Assembly (NCBI RefSeq): GCF_024171895.1
Contig: NZ_JAMTCQ010000013.1
Location: 186,001 to 250,000 of the forward strand
Source of the DNA: Prauserella halophila
GTDB lineage: Bacteria; Actinomycetota; Actinomycetes; Mycobacteriales; Pseudonocardiaceae
Length of the DNA stretch: 64,000 bases
Reading direction: 5' to 3'
Below the pieces are notes generated by a model. It did not search any database. It worked only from the letters and a program-made list of their open reading frames with translations, and was not told where the DNA came from. The translations under genes and the position numbers were made by a program. Positions 35,498 through 44,078 of this stretch are shown here, piece after piece. Position 1 is the stretch's first letter. The number at the start of each line of letters is the position of its first letter.

Positions 35498-37399
35498 TCA
35501 GTCGCCGGCGTAACGCTCGCCGCCGACCAGGCTCTCGAAGAACGTCGCGAGCTCGTCGGTGGCCTCGAGCGGAAGGATGGTGGCGACGTAGTGATCCGGG
35601 CGGACGACGACGAGCACACCGTCGCGGTCGACGCCGCGTCCGTCGAAGATGTCCTCGACCGGATCGGCGGCGTACACCTTCTCGTAGTCGACACATGCGT
35701 ACGGACCGACCTGCGGCAGGTACGCCCTCGGCACCGCGTTCATCTCGACACCGACGTGGTCCTGCTGGTAGACCACCTTGACGTCGAACCAGGCGTCGAT
35801 GTCGGCGTCCTCGGGCGTGTAGGCAAGCGGCGAGCGCGGCGAAGATGTGATCCACTCCGCGAAACGTGTGGCCTTCGACCGCTCCCCCGCGGCCGGCCGG
35901 TCGGCGAACACATAGATCCGCCAGCGCCCGTCCGCGCGGTGGTGGTGACCGAGGTGCACCGGGTTCGCATCGCACACCCGCGTCACTGGGTGAGACTTGA
36001 AGCGTTTGCCGATCGGAAACCCTGTTGCCAGCTCCTGGTACCTGGCGTCGCCGGTGATCAGCGACGGGTCGTACTGGGTCATCATCCCAGCGGGGAATTC
36101 GGCTGTCTTCACGTAGAAGTCGGCCAAGGCGTTCGGGTCGCCGAGCTCGTCGGGCGTGGCGGCCATCATGCGCGACCATTCCCTGTCGAAGTCGATCAGG
36201 TTCTGCGCGATGACCTGTCGTTCGGAGGAGTAGGTGTCCAGCAGCGATTCCGGGGCCCGGCCGTCGAGCACGTGTCCCAGTTTCCACGCGATGTTCCATC
36301 CGTCCTGAATGGAGACGTTCATGCCCTGTCCGGCCTTGGCGCTGTGCGTATGGCAGGCGTCGCCGGTGATGAACACCCGCGGTGTACGTGTTCCCGCGAG
36401 TTCGGCCGGCACGTCGTCGAACCTGTCGGCGATCCGGTGACCCACTTCGTACACGCTGCGCCAGCAGACGTGCTTCACGGTCAGGGTGTAGGGGTGCAGG
36501 ATCCGATTCGCCCGCGCCTCCACCTCGGCCTGGGTGGTCTCGCGGACCTCTCCGTGGTCGTCCTCGGAGACCTCACCGAGGTCGACGTACATCCGGAACA
36601 GATGGTTGCCCTCGCGCGGGATGTGCAGAATGCTCCCGCCGTCGTGGGACTGGATGGCGCATTTGGTGCGGATGTCGGGAAAATCGGTCTCGGCGAGCAC
36701 GTCCATCACGCCCCAGGCGTGGTTGGCCTGGTCGCCGACCAGTTCCCGGCCGATCGACTCACGCACCCGGCTGCGCGCGCCGTCACAACCGACCACGTAC
36801 TTCGCCCGGACGACCCGCTCCTTCCCCTCGTTCGGGCCCGTGCTGTGCCGCAACGTCACCGTGACCGGGTACTGTCCCTCGTCGGCGACCTCGCAGGTGA
36901 CGAACTCGTATCCGTAGTCCGGTTCCAGCCTCGCCGGCGCGTTGCGCGCGGCCTCCGCGAAGTGGTCCAGCACGCGCGCCTGATTGACGATCAGGTGCGG
37001 GAACTCGCTGACGCCCGCCTCGTCGTCGGGAGCACGGGAGGTGCGCACGATGTTCTCGGGGTTGTCCGGATCCGGCGCCCAGAAGCACATCTCCGTGATC
37101 CGGTAGGCCTCCTCGGTGATCCGGCCCGCGAACCCGAACGCCTGGAACGTCTCGACGCTGCGCGCCTGGATGCCGTCGGCCTGCCCGACCTCCAACCGTC
37201 CCGGACGGCGTTCGACCACCCGCGTCACGACGTGCGGGAACTGGGCGAGCTGAGCGGCGGCGACCATCCCGGCGGGACCGCTGCCCACGATGAGAGCGTC
37301 GACCTCGTCGGGAAGCTCGGCCGGCCGATCCACACCGGTCCCGGCAGCCGGCTGAACGCGGGGATCACCCGAAACGTAGCCGTGGTGGTGGAACTGCAC
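35498..37399 (-). CDS. MobA-type aromatic hydroxylase (3-hydroxybenzoate 4-monooxygenase family)
   Basis: A 633-aa FAD monooxygenase of the phenol hydroxylase class with a C-terminal thioredoxin-like domain (about residues 460-630). Motifs: VDALIVGSGPAGMVAAAQLA, GQADGIQARSVETFQAFGF, YVVGCDGARSRVRESIG (DG motif) and VFITGDACHTHSAKAGQGMN (GD motif). The N-terminus MQFH and many stretches resemble Comamonas 3-hydroxybenzoate 4-hydroxylase. Because it sits inside a homoprotocatechuate operon lacking HpaBC, I infer that it hydroxylates 3- or 4-hydroxyphenylacetate to homoprotocatechuate. GGAG precedes the GTG at 37399. Confidence 0.88.
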   Translation of the reverse strand: MQFHHHGYVSGDPRVQPAAGTGVDRPAELPDEVDALIVGSGPAGMVAAAQLAQFPHVVTRVVERRPGRLEVGQADGIQARSVETFQAFGFAGRITEEAYRITEMCFWAPDPDNPENIVRTSRAPDDEAGVSEFPHLIVNQARVLDHFAEAARNAPARLEPDYGYEFVTCEVADEGQYPVTVTLRHSTGPNEGKERVVRAKYVVGCDGARSRVRESIGRELVGDQANHAWGVMDVLAETDFPDIRTKCAIQSHDGGSILHIPREGNHLFRMYVDLGEVSEDDHGEVRETTQAEVEARANRILHPYTLTVKHVCWRSVYEVGHRIADRFDDVPAELAGTRTPRVFITGDACHTHSAKAGQGMNVSIQDGWNIAWKLGHVLDGRAPESLLDTYSSERQVIAQNLIDFDREWSRMMAATPDELGDPNALADFYVKTAEFPAGMMTQYDPSLITGDARYQELATGFPIGKRFKSHPVTRVCDANPVHLGHHHRADGRWRIYVFADRPAAGERSKATRFAEWITSSPRSPLAYTPEDADIDAWFDVKVVYQQDHVGVEMNAVPRAYLPQVGPYACVDYEKVYAADPVEDIFDGRGVDRDGVLVVVRPDHYVATILPLEATDELATFFESLVGGERYAGD

Positions 37400-37454
37400 A
37401 ATTTCTCCTCACGACATTGCGAGAAATTCGGTTCTTCCGCGATGGGAACAGGTC

Positions 37455-38921
37455 TCACGCATAGGGATCGGGCATCAGGGTGTACTTGGTCTCCAGATAC
37501 TCCTGGATCCCCTCCTGAGAGCCCTCGCGGCCGAGACCGGACTGCTTGACGCCGCCGAAGGGCGCGGCCGCATTGGAGACGACCCCGACGTTGAGGCCCA
37601 TCATCCCGGTGTCGATCTCGTCGATCAGGCGCTGGCCTCGGCGGGTGTCGCGGGTGTAGGCGTAGCCGACGAGTCCGTAGGGCGTGGCGTTGGCCAGTTC
37701 GATCGCTTCCTCCTCCGAGGAGAAGGTGGCGATCGGCAGCACCGGACCGAAGATCTCCTGCCGCATCACCTCGGCGTCCGGTGGCACGTCGGTGAGCACG
37801 GTCGGCTGGTAGAAGGTGCCCGGCCTCTCTCCCCGGGACCCGCCGGTGCGGACCCGGGCGCCGCGATCGACCGCGTCGTCGACGAGGGCTGCGACGCTGT
37901 CGACGGCCTTGCGGTCGATCAGCGGCCCGATGTCGACCCCGTCGTCGGTGCCGCGCCCGGTCCGCATTCCCGCGACGCGCTCGGTGACGCGCCGGCTGAA
38001 CTCCTCGGCCACGTCCTCGTGGACGTAGCAGCGATTGGCGGCCGTGCAGGCCTGTCCGATGTTGCGGAACTTGGCGGCCAGCGCGCCGTCGACCGCCGCT
38101 TCCAGGTCGGCGTCGTCGAAGACCAGCAGCGGTGCGTTGCCGCCGAGTTCCATGCTGGTGCGCAGCACTCCCTCGGCGGCCTGTTCCAGTAGCCGGACGC
38201 CGACCTCGGTGGAGCCGGTGAACGACAGCTTCCGCAACCGCGGGTCGCTGATCAGCGGTCCGCTCACAGCGCCGGACTTCGTCGTCGTGACCACGTTGAC
38301 CACACCCTCCGGCACTCCCGCCTGCTCCAGCAGCCGGGTCAGCATCAGCGTGGTCAGCGGGGTCAGGGCCGGTGGTTTGATCACGACCGTGCAGCCCGCG
38401 GCCAGGGCCGGTGCGATCTTGCGGGTCGCCATCGCCAGCGGGAAGTTCCACGGCGTGATGAGCAGCGACGGCCCGACCGGCCGATGGGTCACCACCATCT
38501 GGCCGGTGCCCTCAGGGCTGGCACCGTAGCGGCCGTCGATGCGGACCGCTTCCTCGCTGAACCAACGCAGGAACTCTCCGCCGTACCCGACCTCCCCGCG
38601 TGCCTCGTGCAGCGGCTTGCCCATTTCCAGCGTCATCAGGAGGGCGAGCTCTTCGGTGTGCTCCTGCACCAGGTCGAAGGTGCGGCGCAGGATCTCGGCA
38701 CGGTGCCGTGCCGGGGTGCGGGCCCAATCCCGTCCCGCGCCCACAGCAGCGTTCAACGCGGTGGCACCGTCCGCGGGCTCGGCATCGGCGACCTCGGCGA
38801 TCACCGCTCCGGTGGCAGGGTCGTGCACCGGAAAGGTGCCGCCGCTTCCCGGAATCCATTGTCCGGCCACGAACAGTTCGGTGGGAACACGCCCGAGAAG
38901 ATCGCGCTCTGCCGCGGTCAT
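37455..38921 (-). CDS. gabD: Succinate-semialdehyde dehydrogenase
   Basis: A 488-aa aldehyde dehydrogenase of the GabD type: GSGGTFPVHDPATGAVIAEV, LLMTLEMGKPL, PWNFPLAMATRKIAPALAAG, MELGGNAPLLV (Glu), IGQACTAANR (Cys) and GLVGYAYTRD. It oxidises the succinic semialdehyde released by the final aldolase of the pathway to succinate for the TCA cycle. Its ATG overlaps the hpaD stop (ATGA), so expression is coupled to ring cleavage. Confidence 0.88.
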   Translation of the reverse strand: MTAAERDLLGRVPTELFVAGQWIPGSGGTFPVHDPATGAVIAEVADAEPADGATALNAAVGAGRDWARTPARHRAEILRRTFDLVQEHTEELALLMTLEMGKPLHEARGEVGYGGEFLRWFSEEAVRIDGRYGASPEGTGQMVVTHRPVGPSLLITPWNFPLAMATRKIAPALAAGCTVVIKPPALTPLTTLMLTRLLEQAGVPEGVVNVVTTTKSGAVSGPLISDPRLRKLSFTGSTEVGVRLLEQAAEGVLRTSMELGGNAPLLVFDDADLEAAVDGALAAKFRNIGQACTAANRCYVHEDVAEEFSRRVTERVAGMRTGRGTDDGVDIGPLIDRKAVDSVAALVDDAVDRGARVRTGGSRGERPGTFYQPTVLTDVPPDAEVMRQEIFGPVLPIATFSSEEEAIELANATPYGLVGYAYTRDTRRGQRLIDEIDTGMMGLNVGVVSNAAAPFGGVKQSGLGREGSQEGIQEYLETKYTLMPDPYA

Positions 38922-39991
38922 AGCGAGGCTCCCAGCTTGAAGCCCTTGTCCTCGTCGCCCTTGCGGGCGTAGGAGAACCCGTCCGCGCCGACCGTGACGG
39001 CCATTTCACTGCTGTCGGTGCGCTTCACGAGCGGCTGCGGGTCGCCGTCGAGGTCCAGCACCGGTGAGGCCTCGGTGTACCAGGACGGCACGACGGGGTT
39101 GCCCCACCAGTCGCGCCGCTGGTTGTCGTGCACGTCCCAGGTCACCGTCGGGTTGTCGGGGTCGCCGGTGTAGTAGTCCTGGGTGTAGATCTCCACTCGG
39201 TGCCCGTCGGGGTCGCGGATGTAGAGATAGAAGGCGTTCGACACGCCGTGACGGCCGGGCCCGCGTTCGATCACGTCGGACATCCGGAGCGCCCCGAGCT
39301 TGTCGCAGATGGACAGGATGTTGTGCTTCTCGTGCGTGGAAAACGCGATGTGGTGCAGCCTCGGCCCGTCGCCACCGGTGAGAGCGGTGTCGTGCACGGT
39401 GTCCTTGCGCCGCAGCCACGCCGCATAGGTCGTGCCCTCGTCGTCCTGGATGTCCTCGGTCACCCGGAAACCCAGGTCCTCCAGGTACTTCCGGCCCGTG
39501 GGGACGTCGGGGGTGACCTGGTTGAAGTGGTCGAGGCGCACCAGCGCGCCCGGGGTGTAGAGGTCGTAACGCCACGCGAGCCGCTCGACGTGGGCCACCT
39601 CGTAGAAGAACTCGTACGGGAAGCCCAGCGGATCGGTCACGCGCACGGAATCGCCGATTCCCTTGGCGAAACCGTCGGCCCGGCGTTCGGTGCGGCAACC
39701 ACGCGCCGAGAACCACGCCTCGGCCCGGTCCACGTCCTCCGGCGTGCGCACCCGGTAGGCGAACGCCGCCGCCGCGGCCACCGGACCTTTGCGCAGCACC
39801 AGGTTGTGGTGGATGAACTCCTCCAGGGTGCGGAGATAAATGGCCTCGTCGTCCTCCTCGGTGACCACCAGACCGAGGACGTCGACGTAGAACTCGCGTG
39901 CCCGGGCCAGGTCGGTGACCACGAGGTCGAGGTAGGCGCAGCGCACGATGTCCGGAGGAGTCAGATCCGCTGGAGATTCCGAGACAGTCAT
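38918..39991 (-). CDS. hpaD: Homoprotocatechuate 2,3-dioxygenase
   Basis: A 357-aa type I extradiol dioxygenase that opens 3,4-dihydroxyphenylacetate to 5-carboxymethyl-2-hydroxymuconate semialdehyde. The sequence lines up with the Brevibacterium fuscum enzyme without gaps through the active site: Fe ligands H155 (RLDHFNQV), H214 (RLHHIAF) and E267 (HRVEIYTQ), and the acid-base H200 (DTVHDTAL), all at the same numbers. EEFIHHNLVLR and NPVVPSWYTEAS are also shared. GAAGGACTG precedes the ATG, 29 bases after hpaE. This is the best functional anchor for the operon. Confidence 0.96.
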   Translation of the reverse strand: MTVSESPADLTPPDIVRCAYLDLVVTDLARAREFYVDVLGLVVTEEDDEAIYLRTLEEFIHHNLVLRKGPVAAAAAFAYRVRTPEDVDRAEAWFSARGCRTERRADGFAKGIGDSVRVTDPLGFPYEFFYEVAHVERLAWRYDLYTPGALVRLDHFNQVTPDVPTGRKYLEDLGFRVTEDIQDDEGTTYAAWLRRKDTVHDTALTGGDGPRLHHIAFSTHEKHNILSICDKLGALRMSDVIERGPGRHGVSNAFYLYIRDPDGHRVEIYTQDYYTGDPDNPTVTWDVHDNQRRDWWGNPVVPSWYTEASPVLDLDGDPQPLVKRTDSSEMAVTVGADGFSYARKGDEDKGFKLGASL

Positions 39992-40020
39992 CGTTGAACA
40001 GTCCTTCGCATGCGTGGCGC

Positions 40021-41514
40021 TCAGGCGCCGAACTTGGGGGTGTGGGCTGGAGTCAGCGAGATGTGCATGGCCTGCTGGTCGGAGTAGAAGTCCAGCGACC
40101 GGTAGCCGCCCTCGTGACCCAGCCCCGAGGCCTTGACTCCACCGAACGGGGTGCGCAGATCACGCACGTTGTGCGAGTTCAACCACACCATGCCGGCGTC
40201 GATGCGCTGGCCGACGTTGTGGGCGCGTTCCAGATTCGTGGTCCACACGTAGGCTGCCAGTCCGTACTTGACGTCGTTGGCCAGCCGCAGTGCCTCCTCG
40301 TCGGTGTCGAACGGAGTGATCGCCACGACCGGGCCAAAGATCTCTTCTTGGAAGATCCGCGCCGTCGGCGGCACGTCCACGAACACGGTCGGCTGCACGT
40401 AGTTTCCGGATTCCAAGCCCGGTGGGCGTCCACCGCCGACGGCGAGCGTCGCTTCGGTCTTGCCGATCTCGATGTACTCGGTGACCTTCGCGTAGTGCTC
40501 CGGGTGCACCAACGCGCCGACCTCGGTGGCCGGATCGTGCGGATCACCGACCTTCACGTTCTTCGCCCGCTCCACGTATCGGCGCACGAACTCGTCGTAG
40601 ATGGAACGCTCGACCAGGATCCGGCTTCCGGCCGTGCAGCGCTCGCCGTTGAGCGAGAACACGCCGAACACCGTCGAGTCGATCGCCGCGTCCAGGTCGG
40701 CGTCGGCGAACACCACGGCCGGGCTCTTGCCGCCCAGCTCCATCGACAGTCCCTTGAGCGTCGGGGCCGCGTTGGCGAAGATCAGGCTGCCGGTAGCCGA
40801 CTCGCCGGTGAACGAGATCAGTCGCACGTCCTCGTGCTTGACCAGCGCGTCCCCTGCTTCCTCCCCGATACCGTTGACCAGGTTGAACACCCCGTCGGGA
40901 ACCCCGGCCTCGCGGAAGATCTCCGGCCACAACCCGGCCGACAGCGGCGTGAACTCGGCAGGTTTGAGCACCACCGCGCACCCGGATGCCAACGCGGGCG
41001 CCAGCTTCCAGCTTTCGAGCATGAACGGCGTGTTCCAGGGCGTGATCAGCCCCGCGACACCCTTCGGCTTGCGGTTGACGTAGTTGACCTGCTTGCTCGG
41101 CACCTTGTAGGTGTCGTCGGCCTGAGCAACGATCAGGTCGGCAAAGAACCGGAAGTTCTCCGCGGCCCGGTTGGCTTGCCCGAGCGCCTGCGTGATCGGC
41201 AGGCCGGTGTCGAAGGTCTCCAGCTCGGCAAGCCGCTCGTTGCGGGTCTCGACGATGTCGGCGATGCGGTTGAGGATCCGGGCGCGTTCCCGCGGGAGCA
41301 TTCCCGGCCACGGCCCCTCCTCGAATGCCTGCTGGGCGACGGCGACGGCGCGGTCGATGTCGGCCTGCTTACCAGCGGACGCTTCCCGGTAGGTCTGGTT
41401 CGACACGGGTTCGATGACGTCGAACGTACCGCCGTCGAGACTGTCGACGAACTCCCCGCCGATGAAGTGCTGGATGCGCTCGGGCAGGTTCTCCGGTACG
41501 TGCTGAATACTCAT
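40021..41514 (-). CDS. hpaE: 5-carboxymethyl-2-hydroxymuconate semialdehyde dehydrogenase
   Basis: A 497-aa NAD-dependent aldehyde dehydrogenase that oxidises the HpaD product. HpaE-type features: ERIQHFIGGEFVDSLDGGTF, TPWNTPFMLESWKLAPALA, MELGGKSPAVVFADADLD (Glu), FSLNGERCTAGSR (Cys) and GLAAYVWTTN. The ATG at 41514 overlaps the stop of the upstream aldolase gene (ATGA). The frame is open further upstream but that is the aldolase gene in another frame. Confidence 0.93.
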   Translation of the reverse strand: MSIQHVPENLPERIQHFIGGEFVDSLDGGTFDVIEPVSNQTYREASAGKQADIDRAVAVAQQAFEEGPWPGMLPRERARILNRIADIVETRNERLAELETFDTGLPITQALGQANRAAENFRFFADLIVAQADDTYKVPSKQVNYVNRKPKGVAGLITPWNTPFMLESWKLAPALASGCAVVLKPAEFTPLSAGLWPEIFREAGVPDGVFNLVNGIGEEAGDALVKHEDVRLISFTGESATGSLIFANAAPTLKGLSMELGGKSPAVVFADADLDAAIDSTVFGVFSLNGERCTAGSRILVERSIYDEFVRRYVERAKNVKVGDPHDPATEVGALVHPEHYAKVTEYIEIGKTEATLAVGGGRPPGLESGNYVQPTVFVDVPPTARIFQEEIFGPVVAITPFDTDEEALRLANDVKYGLAAYVWTTNLERAHNVGQRIDAGMVWLNSHNVRDLRTPFGGVKASGLGHEGGYRSLDFYSDQQAMHISLTPAHTPKFGA

Positions 41515-42470
41515 GCTCGGTTCCCTCCAGCGATGGTGTCGGTGTCCTCGACCGGCGAGAGATAGTCGACCCCTTCGTCGAGCAGAGCGCGGATCTTGTC
41601 CTTGCCCGCGTCGGTCGGGGTGATCAGCGGCGAGCGGACGTGGCCGGAGCGGATCAGGCCCCGCTGGGCCAGCACCCACTTGACCGGCGCCGGGTTGGTC
41701 TCCACGAAGATCAGGTCCACCAGCGGGTGCACGCCGTAGTGGATGTCCAGCGCCTCGTCCATGCGTCCACCGTGGAATGCGTCGTACATCTTCTTCGTCG
41801 CACCGGGCGCGATGTTGGCCGTCGCGCTGACGAAACCCGTACCGCCCAGGGCCAGCAGCGGCAGACACAGCAGCTCGATCCCGGACCACACCAGCAGATC
41901 CCTACCTGCGGCCTTGATGACGCGTGAGAAGTGCTCGAAGTCCTTGGTCGTTTCCTTGACTCCGACGAAGTTCGGCACGTCCCGGTGCAACCGGGCCACC
42001 GTTTCCGGTGCGATCTCCACGGCGGTGCGGCTGGGCACGTTGTAGGCGATGATCGGCAGCTCGGGGTATTCCTCGGCCACCGTCTTGTACCAGACGTAGA
42101 GCGCCTCCTGCGTGGGACGCGCGTAGTACGGGGTGATGACGAGTGCCGCGTCCACGCCCGCGTCGTAGGCCGCACCGGTGAGCGCGATCGTCTCGTCCAG
42201 CTTGGCCGATCCGGTTCCCGGCACGACCGGTGCGCGCCCGTCGACCGCCTTGAGGACCGTGCGGATCGCCTCTGCGCGCTCGTCGATGGTCTGCGCGCTC
42301 GGTTCGCCGGTGGAGCCACCGATGGAGACCCCGTCGGAGCCCTGCTTGAGCTGCCAGTTCACCAGGTTGGCCAGGGATTCGTGGTCCACCGCGCCGTCGT
42401 CGGTGAACGGGGTGATCACCGGGGCGATCGACCCTGTCAGTTGCTCCGGGCGGGTGCGCCAGTTCGTCAT
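41511..42470 (-). CDS. DapA/NAL-family class I aldolase, probable replacement for HpaI
   Basis: A 319-aa member of the dihydrodipicolinate synthase family. GGSTGEPS (51-58), Tyr143 (IIAYNVPSRT) and the Schiff-base Lys172 (VGVKETTKD) are present. GGAAGG precedes the ATG, which overlaps the stop of the upstream fusion gene (ATGA); its own stop overlaps the hpaE start. The operon lacks the class II aldolase HpaI, so I infer that this enzyme cleaves 2,4-dihydroxyhept-2-ene-1,7-dioate to pyruvate and succinic semialdehyde. A hydratase-aldolase role, known elsewhere in this family, would also cover the missing HpaH. Confidence 0.87.
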   Translation of the reverse strand: MTNWRTRPEQLTGSIAPVITPFTDDGAVDHESLANLVNWQLKQGSDGVSIGGSTGEPSAQTIDERAEAIRTVLKAVDGRAPVVPGTGSAKLDETIALTGAAYDAGVDAALVITPYYARPTQEALYVWYKTVAEEYPELPIIAYNVPSRTAVEIAPETVARLHRDVPNFVGVKETTKDFEHFSRVIKAAGRDLLVWSGIELLCLPLLALGGTGFVSATANIAPGATKKMYDAFHGGRMDEALDIHYGVHPLVDLIFVETNPAPVKWVLAQRGLIRSGHVRSPLITPTDAGKDKIRALLDEGVDYLSPVEDTDTIAGGNRA

Positions 42471-43963
42471 TCCGTTCCTTCCTGTCCTGTTCGCTCCGCC
42501 TCGTAGCGGCGACGCCATTCGCCGGTCAGCGGGTAGAGCCCGTCCACCGCCGCGCCTTCGGCAACACGGGCGGCGATCCACTCCTCTTCGGCCTCCTGCT
42601 CGATCGCGGCCTCCAGCACCTCGTCGAGCAGCGCGGGCGGGATGACCAGCACACCGTCGTCGTCACCGACGACGACGTCGCCCGGCTGCACGGTCGCGCC
42701 GCCGCAGGCCACCGTGATGTCGCTGTCCCAGGGCACATGCTTACGTCCGAGTACCGCAGGGTGCGGACCGTTGGAGAACGTGGGGATCTGCAGGTCGGCG
42801 ACCGTGGTGTAGTCCCGCACCCCGCCGTCGGTGACGATGCCCGCCGCTCCCAATACCTGCGCACGCAACGCGAGGATGTCGCCAACGGTGCCACTGCCGC
42901 GTTCACCACGCGCCTCGACCACGAGCACATCGCCCGACTTCAGTGCGTCGAAGGCGCGCTTCTGCGTGTTGTAGCCACCACCGTGGCTGCGGAACAGGTC
43001 CTCCCGGGCCGGCACGAACCGCAGCGTGCGAGCACGTCCGATGAGTTTGTTGCCGGGCTTGTTGGTACGGACACCGTCGATGGACAGCTGGTTGTAGCCA
43101 TGCTTACGCAGCTGCGCCGACAACGTCGCCACTGCCACCTTCTGCAGCTTCGCCCGAGTCTCGTCGGTGAGTTCGAACGGAGCCGGCAGTCCGGCGGCCT
43201 CGGCACTCCCCCAGGCCTCGGCGCGCTGGTGGTCGTCGACCGCCGGCTGTGCGCTGAACTCCGGCAGCCGCTCGGTCCCTTCGACGACGGTCGTGCGCAG
43301 CCTGCCGGTCGTGTGCTCGGTACCGGGCACGTCCACTTCGACCTCGACGACGTCCCCCGGCTCGACCACCGACGCGCCGGCGGGTGTGCCGGTGAGCACG
43401 ACGTCGCCGGGTTCGAGAGTGATCAGCTGGGACAGATCGGCGACCAGTTCGCCGAACGGAAAGACGACGGTGCCGGACGAGTCGTCCTGCACCAGCCGGT
43501 CCCCCACCCAGGTACGCACCCGCAGTTTCGCCGGGTCGATGTCGGCGGCGGGGATGAGCCCGGGGCCGAGCGGTGTGTAGCCGTCACCACCCTTGGAACG
43601 CAGATTCGACCCCTTGTCCGCGGCGCGCAGATCGTAGACGCCGAGATCGTTCGCCGCCGTCACCGCAGCGACGTACGTCCAACCATCCTGCCTCGGCACC
43701 CGCCAGGCTTCTGTGCCGATGACCAGTGCGATCTCACCCTCGAAGGCGAACAGCTCGGCACCCGCCGGGCGTTCCGCCACCTCATCGGTAACCGCCAAGG
43801 AGGTCACCGGTTTGAGGAAGTACGACGGCTTCGACGGCGCCCGGCCACGCTGGGCTATCCGCGACGGATAGTTCAGGTGAACCGCGATGACCTTGCCCGG
43901 CCGCCCGACGAGCGGGTGGTGAACGAGGCCGTCGACTGAGAAACGCACTGCATCGGACGACAT
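42467..43963 (-). CDS. Fusion of fumarylacetoacetate-hydrolase-family domain (HpaG-like) and RraA-like aldolase/decarboxylase domain
   Basis: A 498-aa two-domain enzyme. The FAH-family half (about 1-245) has FEGEIALVIG, TAANDLGVYDLR, GGDGYTPLGPGLI and GDVVLTGTPAG, as in HpaG isomerase/decarboxylases. The second half (about 260-490) is RraA/HMG-aldolase-like, with TDGGVRDYTTVADLQIP and GDVVVGDDDGVLVIP. RraA-type enzymes can cleave or decarboxylate oxo-acids. The fusion may combine decarboxylation of 5-oxopent-3-ene-1,2,5-tricarboxylate with isomerisation. First gene of the operon; no clear Shine-Dalgarno and a promoter right at the ATG suggest a leaderless message. Confidence 0.88.
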   Translation of the reverse strand: MSSDAVRFSVDGLVHHPLVGRPGKVIAVHLNYPSRIAQRGRAPSKPSYFLKPVTSLAVTDEVAERPAGAELFAFEGEIALVIGTEAWRVPRQDGWTYVAAVTAANDLGVYDLRAADKGSNLRSKGGDGYTPLGPGLIPAADIDPAKLRVRTWVGDRLVQDDSSGTVVFPFGELVADLSQLITLEPGDVVLTGTPAGASVVEPGDVVEVEVDVPGTEHTTGRLRTTVVEGTERLPEFSAQPAVDDHQRAEAWGSAEAAGLPAPFELTDETRAKLQKVAVATLSAQLRKHGYNQLSIDGVRTNKPGNKLIGRARTLRFVPAREDLFRSHGGGYNTQKRAFDALKSGDVLVVEARGERGSGTVGDILALRAQVLGAAGIVTDGGVRDYTTVADLQIPTFSNGPHPAVLGRKHVPWDSDITVACGGATVQPGDVVVGDDDGVLVIPPALLDEVLEAAIEQEAEEEWIAARVAEGAAVDGLYPLTGEWRRRYEAERTGQEGTE

Positions 43964-43971
43964 GTGTCAGG

Positions 43972-43983
43972 ATCGTATACGAT
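43972..43983. promoter_or_regulatory. GntR-type operator overlapping the hpa promoter
   Basis: ATCGTATACGAT is a perfect 12-bp palindrome with the GTATAC centre common in operators of FCD-type GntR regulators. It overlaps a candidate leftward -10 (TATACG, with TTGAGA 15 bases upstream) and lies 9 bases from the first codon of the fusion gene. The divergent GntR gene starts 96 bases to the right, so the regulator could repress both. Confidence 0.65.
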
Positions 43984-44078
43984 GACATATCTGATCTCAA
44001 CAGAAGATGAGCACGCATCTCCGGGGCACGGACCACGGTCCGGCAAAATGGAGCGTCACATCGTCGAAACGAGGGCTC

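Noticed and set aside
35591-37549. 652-codon plus-strand frame opposite the MobA-like gene
   Set aside because: Antisense shadow of a clear flavoprotein; no motif or ribosome site.
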